From: Bacteroidales bacterium
GTDB lineage: Bacteria; Bacteroidota; Bacteroidia; Bacteroidales; Muribaculaceae
Reading direction: 5' to 3'
DNA length: 64,000 nucleotides
Assembly: GCA_910575545.1 (NCBI GenBank)
Contig: CAJTFH010000018.1
Location: forward strand, 1 to 64,000
Notes under the pieces: generated by a model
Told to the model about the DNA's origin: nothing
The model's input: only the letters and a program-made list of their open reading frames with translations
Databases searched by the model: none
Shown here: one piece after another, positions 61,452 to 64,000 of the stretch
Layout of the letters: each line of letters opens with the position of its first letter
How positions within the stretch are numbered: position 1 is the first letter of the stretch
Made by a program: the position numbers and the translations under genes

Positions 61452-62459
61452 ATGCGAAAACCGACAATAAACCATCGAAGGTGTAAATACCGTTTGATTC
61501 TCACCGCAATTGCGGCGATATTGGCCGTCGGGGCAGCACAGGCCCAGTCTGACGTGCAGCTTACCCAATATTTCGGAATACCGAACTATTACAATGCTGC
61601 CGCCATAGGCACAACCGACCTGCTGAAAATACGTGCAGGTTCTCGAATGCAGTGGGTAGGAATCAAAAAAGCCCCCACGGCATTTCTAATAGGGGCAGAT
61701 ATGCCGTTTAAACTTTTCAACAAACGTTTTGGAGTAGGGCTTATAATGCAGCAAGAAAGCATGGGACTATATAAAAACATGACCCTCGGAGCCCAGATCG
61801 CCTACAAGCAACCGCTGTTCAAAGGAATGTTGTCGATAGGAGCCCAGATCGGGTTTATAGACCAGTCATTCAAAGGCACCGAGGTTTACATACCCGATGA
61901 CGACGACTACCACCAGAGCACCGACGACGCCATCCCCCAGCAAGACATACGCGGCAACGCATTCGACCTCGGACTAGGCATATTCTACTCACACCGGTGG
62001 TTCTGGGCAGGCATCTCCGCCACCCACCTCAATTCGCCATCTGTAAAAATGAATGCTGAAAGCGGCCAGGATGGCAATGAACGTAATTACGAATTTCAAA
62101 TGGGGCGCACCCTTTATTTCATGGCTGGCAGCAATATTCCGGTCAAAAACACGTTATTTGAAGTGATGCCGTCGGTGCTTGTGAAATCGGATTTCATCTT
62201 CACTACATGGGAAGCAACAGCCCGTTGCCGCTACAACAAATTCCTGTCGGCCGGCATAGGCTACAGATGGAACGATGCGGTCTACGCTGTGGCTTCGGTA
62301 GAATTCAAAGGGTTCTACCTCGGTTACAGCTACGACTACCCCACTTCAGCCATAGCACGCATGTCGTCGGGCAGCCATGAGATTTTCGCAGGTTATAGCC
62401 TCAAACTCGACCTCTCCGACAAAAACCGCCACCGCCATAAGAGCATACGCATCATGTAG
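61452..62459 (+). CDS. porP: PorP/SprF-family type IX secretion membrane protein
   Basis: The 335-residue protein has a signal peptide ending in A-Q-A-Q and the family start Q-L-T-Q-Y-F-G-I-P-N-Y-Y-N-A-A-A-I-G. Repeated beta strands with G-V-G-L and Y-K-Q-P-L-F elements build an outer-membrane barrel. The usual N-P-A after N-Y-Y is N-A-A here. It lies in the porT-porP-porK-porL order. Confidence 0.88.
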   Translation: MRKPTINHRRCKYRLILTAIAAILAVGAAQAQSDVQLTQYFGIPNYYNAAAIGTTDLLKIRAGSRMQWVGIKKAPTAFLIGADMPFKLFNKRFGVGLIMQQESMGLYKNMTLGAQIAYKQPLFKGMLSIGAQIGFIDQSFKGTEVYIPDDDDYHQSTDDAIPQQDIRGNAFDLGLGIFYSHRWFWAGISATHLNSPSVKMNAESGQDGNERNYEFQMGRTLYFMAGSNIPVKNTLFEVMPSVLVKSDFIFTTWEATARCRYNKFLSAGIGYRWNDAVYAVASVEFKGFYLGYSYDYPTSAIARMSSGSHEIFAGYSLKLDLSDKNRHRHKSIRIM

Positions 62460-62507
62460 CTCATTTATAACTCACATCGAAGAATTTACCAGAGAAGTTC
62501 ACACTAT

Positions 62508-63956
62508 ATGAAGAAAAACGTTTCGTTATATCTTTTGCCGATAGCGGCTGTTGCCATGCTGGCATCATGCGCCGCCGGGCGTCGAAGCTCGGCAGGTGGT
62601 GAAGTCACCGGCGTGGGAGGTTCTTCATGGGCCGAACCCACACCCTACGGCATGGTGCTCGTCAGCCGCGGTTCCATGGAGATGGGCCCGCAGAAGGCCG
62701 ACAGCGCATGGAATCTCGCCGCCGACCCCAAAGGGATGTCGGTTGACGCTTTTTGGATGGATGAAACAGAAATAACCAACTCGAAATACAAACAATTCGT
62801 CTTCTGGGTGCGCGATTCAATCATCCGCGAGCGTCTCGCCGACCCGGCATATGGCGGCAATGAAGAATATAAGATTGAGGAAGACCGCGAAGGGAATCCC
62901 GTGAAACCGCATCTCAACTGGAATAAGCCAATTCCCTGGCGAAATCCCGGTGAAGATGAGGCACGCGCCATCGAAAGTGTCTACCGCACCAACCCGATTA
63001 CCGGAGCGAGAGAACTCGACCCCGAGCAACTCAATTACCGCTATGAGGTGTTCAACCAGACTGAGGCGGTCAAACGGAAGAACCGTCTCAATCCCCGGCT
63101 TAGAGAATACAACACCGACCGCACCACCCCCACAGACATACCCGTGATTTCAAAAGACACCGCTTTTGTCAACGACGAGGGAGAAATCATCCGCCAGACA
63201 ATAACACGCGGGCTGACAGGAAACTACGACTTCCTGAACACCTACATCGTCAATGTCTATCCCGACACTACGGTATGGGTAAACGACTTTGAGAATTCCT
63301 ATAACGAGCCATATGTGAGGATGTATTTCAGCCATGGAGGATATAGCGAATATCCTGTGGTCGGAGTTAGCTGGGAACAGGCGAATGCATTCTGCAACTG
63401 GCGCACCGACTATCTCAAACGCGCCCTCGGCAAAGAGGGGGTCTACATCGAGCCATACCGTCTGCCGACCGAAGCTGAATGGGAATTCGCGGCACGCGCA
63501 GGAGAAAACGACAACATGTATCCCTGGGAAGGGGAACTGCCGATAAGCGAAGACAAAGGGTGCTTCTATGCCAACTTCAAACCAAACGACGGAAACTACG
63601 TCAAAGACGGCCACCTGATTACCTCGCGCGTGGGCACATACTCGCCCAACGACTTCGGCCTTTACGACATGGCCGGCAACGTTAGCGAATGGACATCGAC
63701 CGCCTACACCGAAGGCGTGTCGAAGCTCACCGGTGACCTGAATCCCGAATACCGATACGATGCGGCCCAGGAAGACCCCTACCGCATGAAGCGTAAAATT
63801 GTGCGCGGCGGTTCGTGGAAAGATGTGGCCCACAATATAAGGAGCGACATCCGCATGTGGGAATTCCAGAACGAGCAGCGCTCCTATATCGGCTTCCGCT
63901 GTGTTCGCACCCAGATCGGGTTCGCACGCGGCCAGCAGCTCAACAACAAGAAATAA
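62508..63956 (+). CDS. porK: PorK/GldK type IX secretion lipoprotein (SUMF1-like)
   Basis: The 482-residue lipoprotein (lipobox L-A-S-C, Cys21) carries a formylglycine-generating-enzyme-like (SUMF1) fold: M-V-L-V-S-R-G-S-M-E-M-G near 50, W-M-D-E-T-E-I-T-N near 83, R-L-P-T-E-A-E-W-E-F-A-A-R near 318 and F-R-C-V at the end. PorK/GldK forms a periplasmic ring with PorN at the outer membrane. A long insert (about 150-270) between the first motifs is typical of GldK. The FGE catalytic cysteines are not expected in this family. Confidence 0.93.
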   Translation: MKKNVSLYLLPIAAVAMLASCAAGRRSSAGGEVTGVGGSSWAEPTPYGMVLVSRGSMEMGPQKADSAWNLAADPKGMSVDAFWMDETEITNSKYKQFVFWVRDSIIRERLADPAYGGNEEYKIEEDREGNPVKPHLNWNKPIPWRNPGEDEARAIESVYRTNPITGARELDPEQLNYRYEVFNQTEAVKRKNRLNPRLREYNTDRTTPTDIPVISKDTAFVNDEGEIIRQTITRGLTGNYDFLNTYIVNVYPDTTVWVNDFENSYNEPYVRMYFSHGGYSEYPVVGVSWEQANAFCNWRTDYLKRALGKEGVYIEPYRLPTEAEWEFAARAGENDNMYPWEGELPISEDKGCFYANFKPNDGNYVKDGHLITSRVGTYSPNDFGLYDMAGNVSEWTSTAYTEGVSKLTGDLNPEYRYDAAQEDPYRMKRKIVRGGSWKDVAHNIRSDIRMWEFQNEQRSYIGFRCVRTQIGFARGQQLNNKK

Positions 63957-63983
63957 TCCGACGACCACAACAACTCATCTGCA

Positions 63984-64000
63984 ATGGGAAAGTTAAAATC
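63984..64000 (+). CDS. porL: Start of porL/gldL (partial, runs off the window)
   Basis: Only M-G-K-L-K is visible, 27 bp after porK. The call rests on the conserved porK-porL order; PorL/GldL is the inner-membrane motor component that pairs with PorM. Confidence 0.5.

Noticed and set aside
63150-63968. Minus-strand frame of 272 codons opposite porK
   Set aside because: porK has full-length family support; the antisense frame has none.
1-64000. CRISPR arrays, tRNA or rRNA genes, integrases
   Set aside because: No regularly spaced repeats, cloverleaf-forming segments with CCA-type ends, rRNA sequence or recombinase frames were recognised by eye; a tRNAscan and CRISPR search would settle this.

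Overview
The window looks like chromosome of a gut Bacteroidales bacterium, most likely Muribaculaceae (S24-7) or a close relative. The grounds are: several Bacteroidetes-type promoters (-33 TTTG, -7 TAnnTTTG), a SusC/SusD polysaccharide utilisation locus (PUL), a Rho factor with a very long disordered insert, PorT/PorP/PorK genes of the type IX secretion system, and the Bacteroidetes pairing of an mS38-like mini protein with HU. The family assignment is inference from gene content; no marker gene settles it.

Layout. 1-5.5 kb: housekeeping genes (M16-like protein lacking its zinc motif, kdsB, degenerate ThiE homologue, rho). 5.6-9.4 kb: pectin/rhamnogalacturonan genes (SGNH esterase, a broken gene, GH105 hydrolase) beside an AraC regulator. 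9.6-15.1 kb: tripartite RND efflux operon. 15.4-22.9 kb: seven-gene minus-strand operon for unsaturated uronates (GltD/NfnB-like oxidoreductase, kduD, DUF4861 lipoprotein, orphan GatC-like EIIC, kdgK, kdgA, and a kduI with a signal peptide). 23.2-30.9 kb: pyrD, SPOR lipoprotein, phosphodiesterase, SusA-like amylase, six-hairpin lipoprotein, C1 peptidase. 31.0-35.1 kb: AT-rich restriction-modification island (Dam-type methylase, AlwI-type nuclease, two unknown proteins). 35.4-38.4 kb: rplM-rpsI and rpsB-tsf. 38.6-44.7 kb: tricorn-like protease, beta-barrel protein, LysM/PBP1-like protein. 44.9-55.7 kb: ROK kinase, manA and a five-gene PUL in the order of the high-mannose N-glycan PUL BT3983-BT3987. 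56-60.5 kb: FecR-like stub, rng, mS38-like mini-gene, HU, queuosine-precursor transporter behind a preQ1-I-like riboswitch, small lipoprotein. 60.6-64 kb: porT, porP, porK and the start of porL.

How the genes work together. GH105 would release unsaturated galacturonate from rhamnogalacturonan. KduI and KduD convert it to 2-keto-3-deoxygluconate, and KdgK and KdgA split that to pyruvate and glyceraldehyde-3-phosphate. KduI appears to be exported and the operon carries an EIIC-type permease without other PTS parts, so the first steps may be periplasmic with import of a diketo-sugar. Likewise the N-glycan PUL ends beside manA and a ROK kinase, which would take mannose to fructose-6-phosphate.

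Three convergent intergenic regions (15.15, 24.13 and 38.45 kb) share a GGCGYTG...CARCGCC terminator hairpin. Two of them carry a further ~130 bp repeat, and one has its hairpin loop replaced by a perfect 32-bp palindrome that resembles an IS3-family end.
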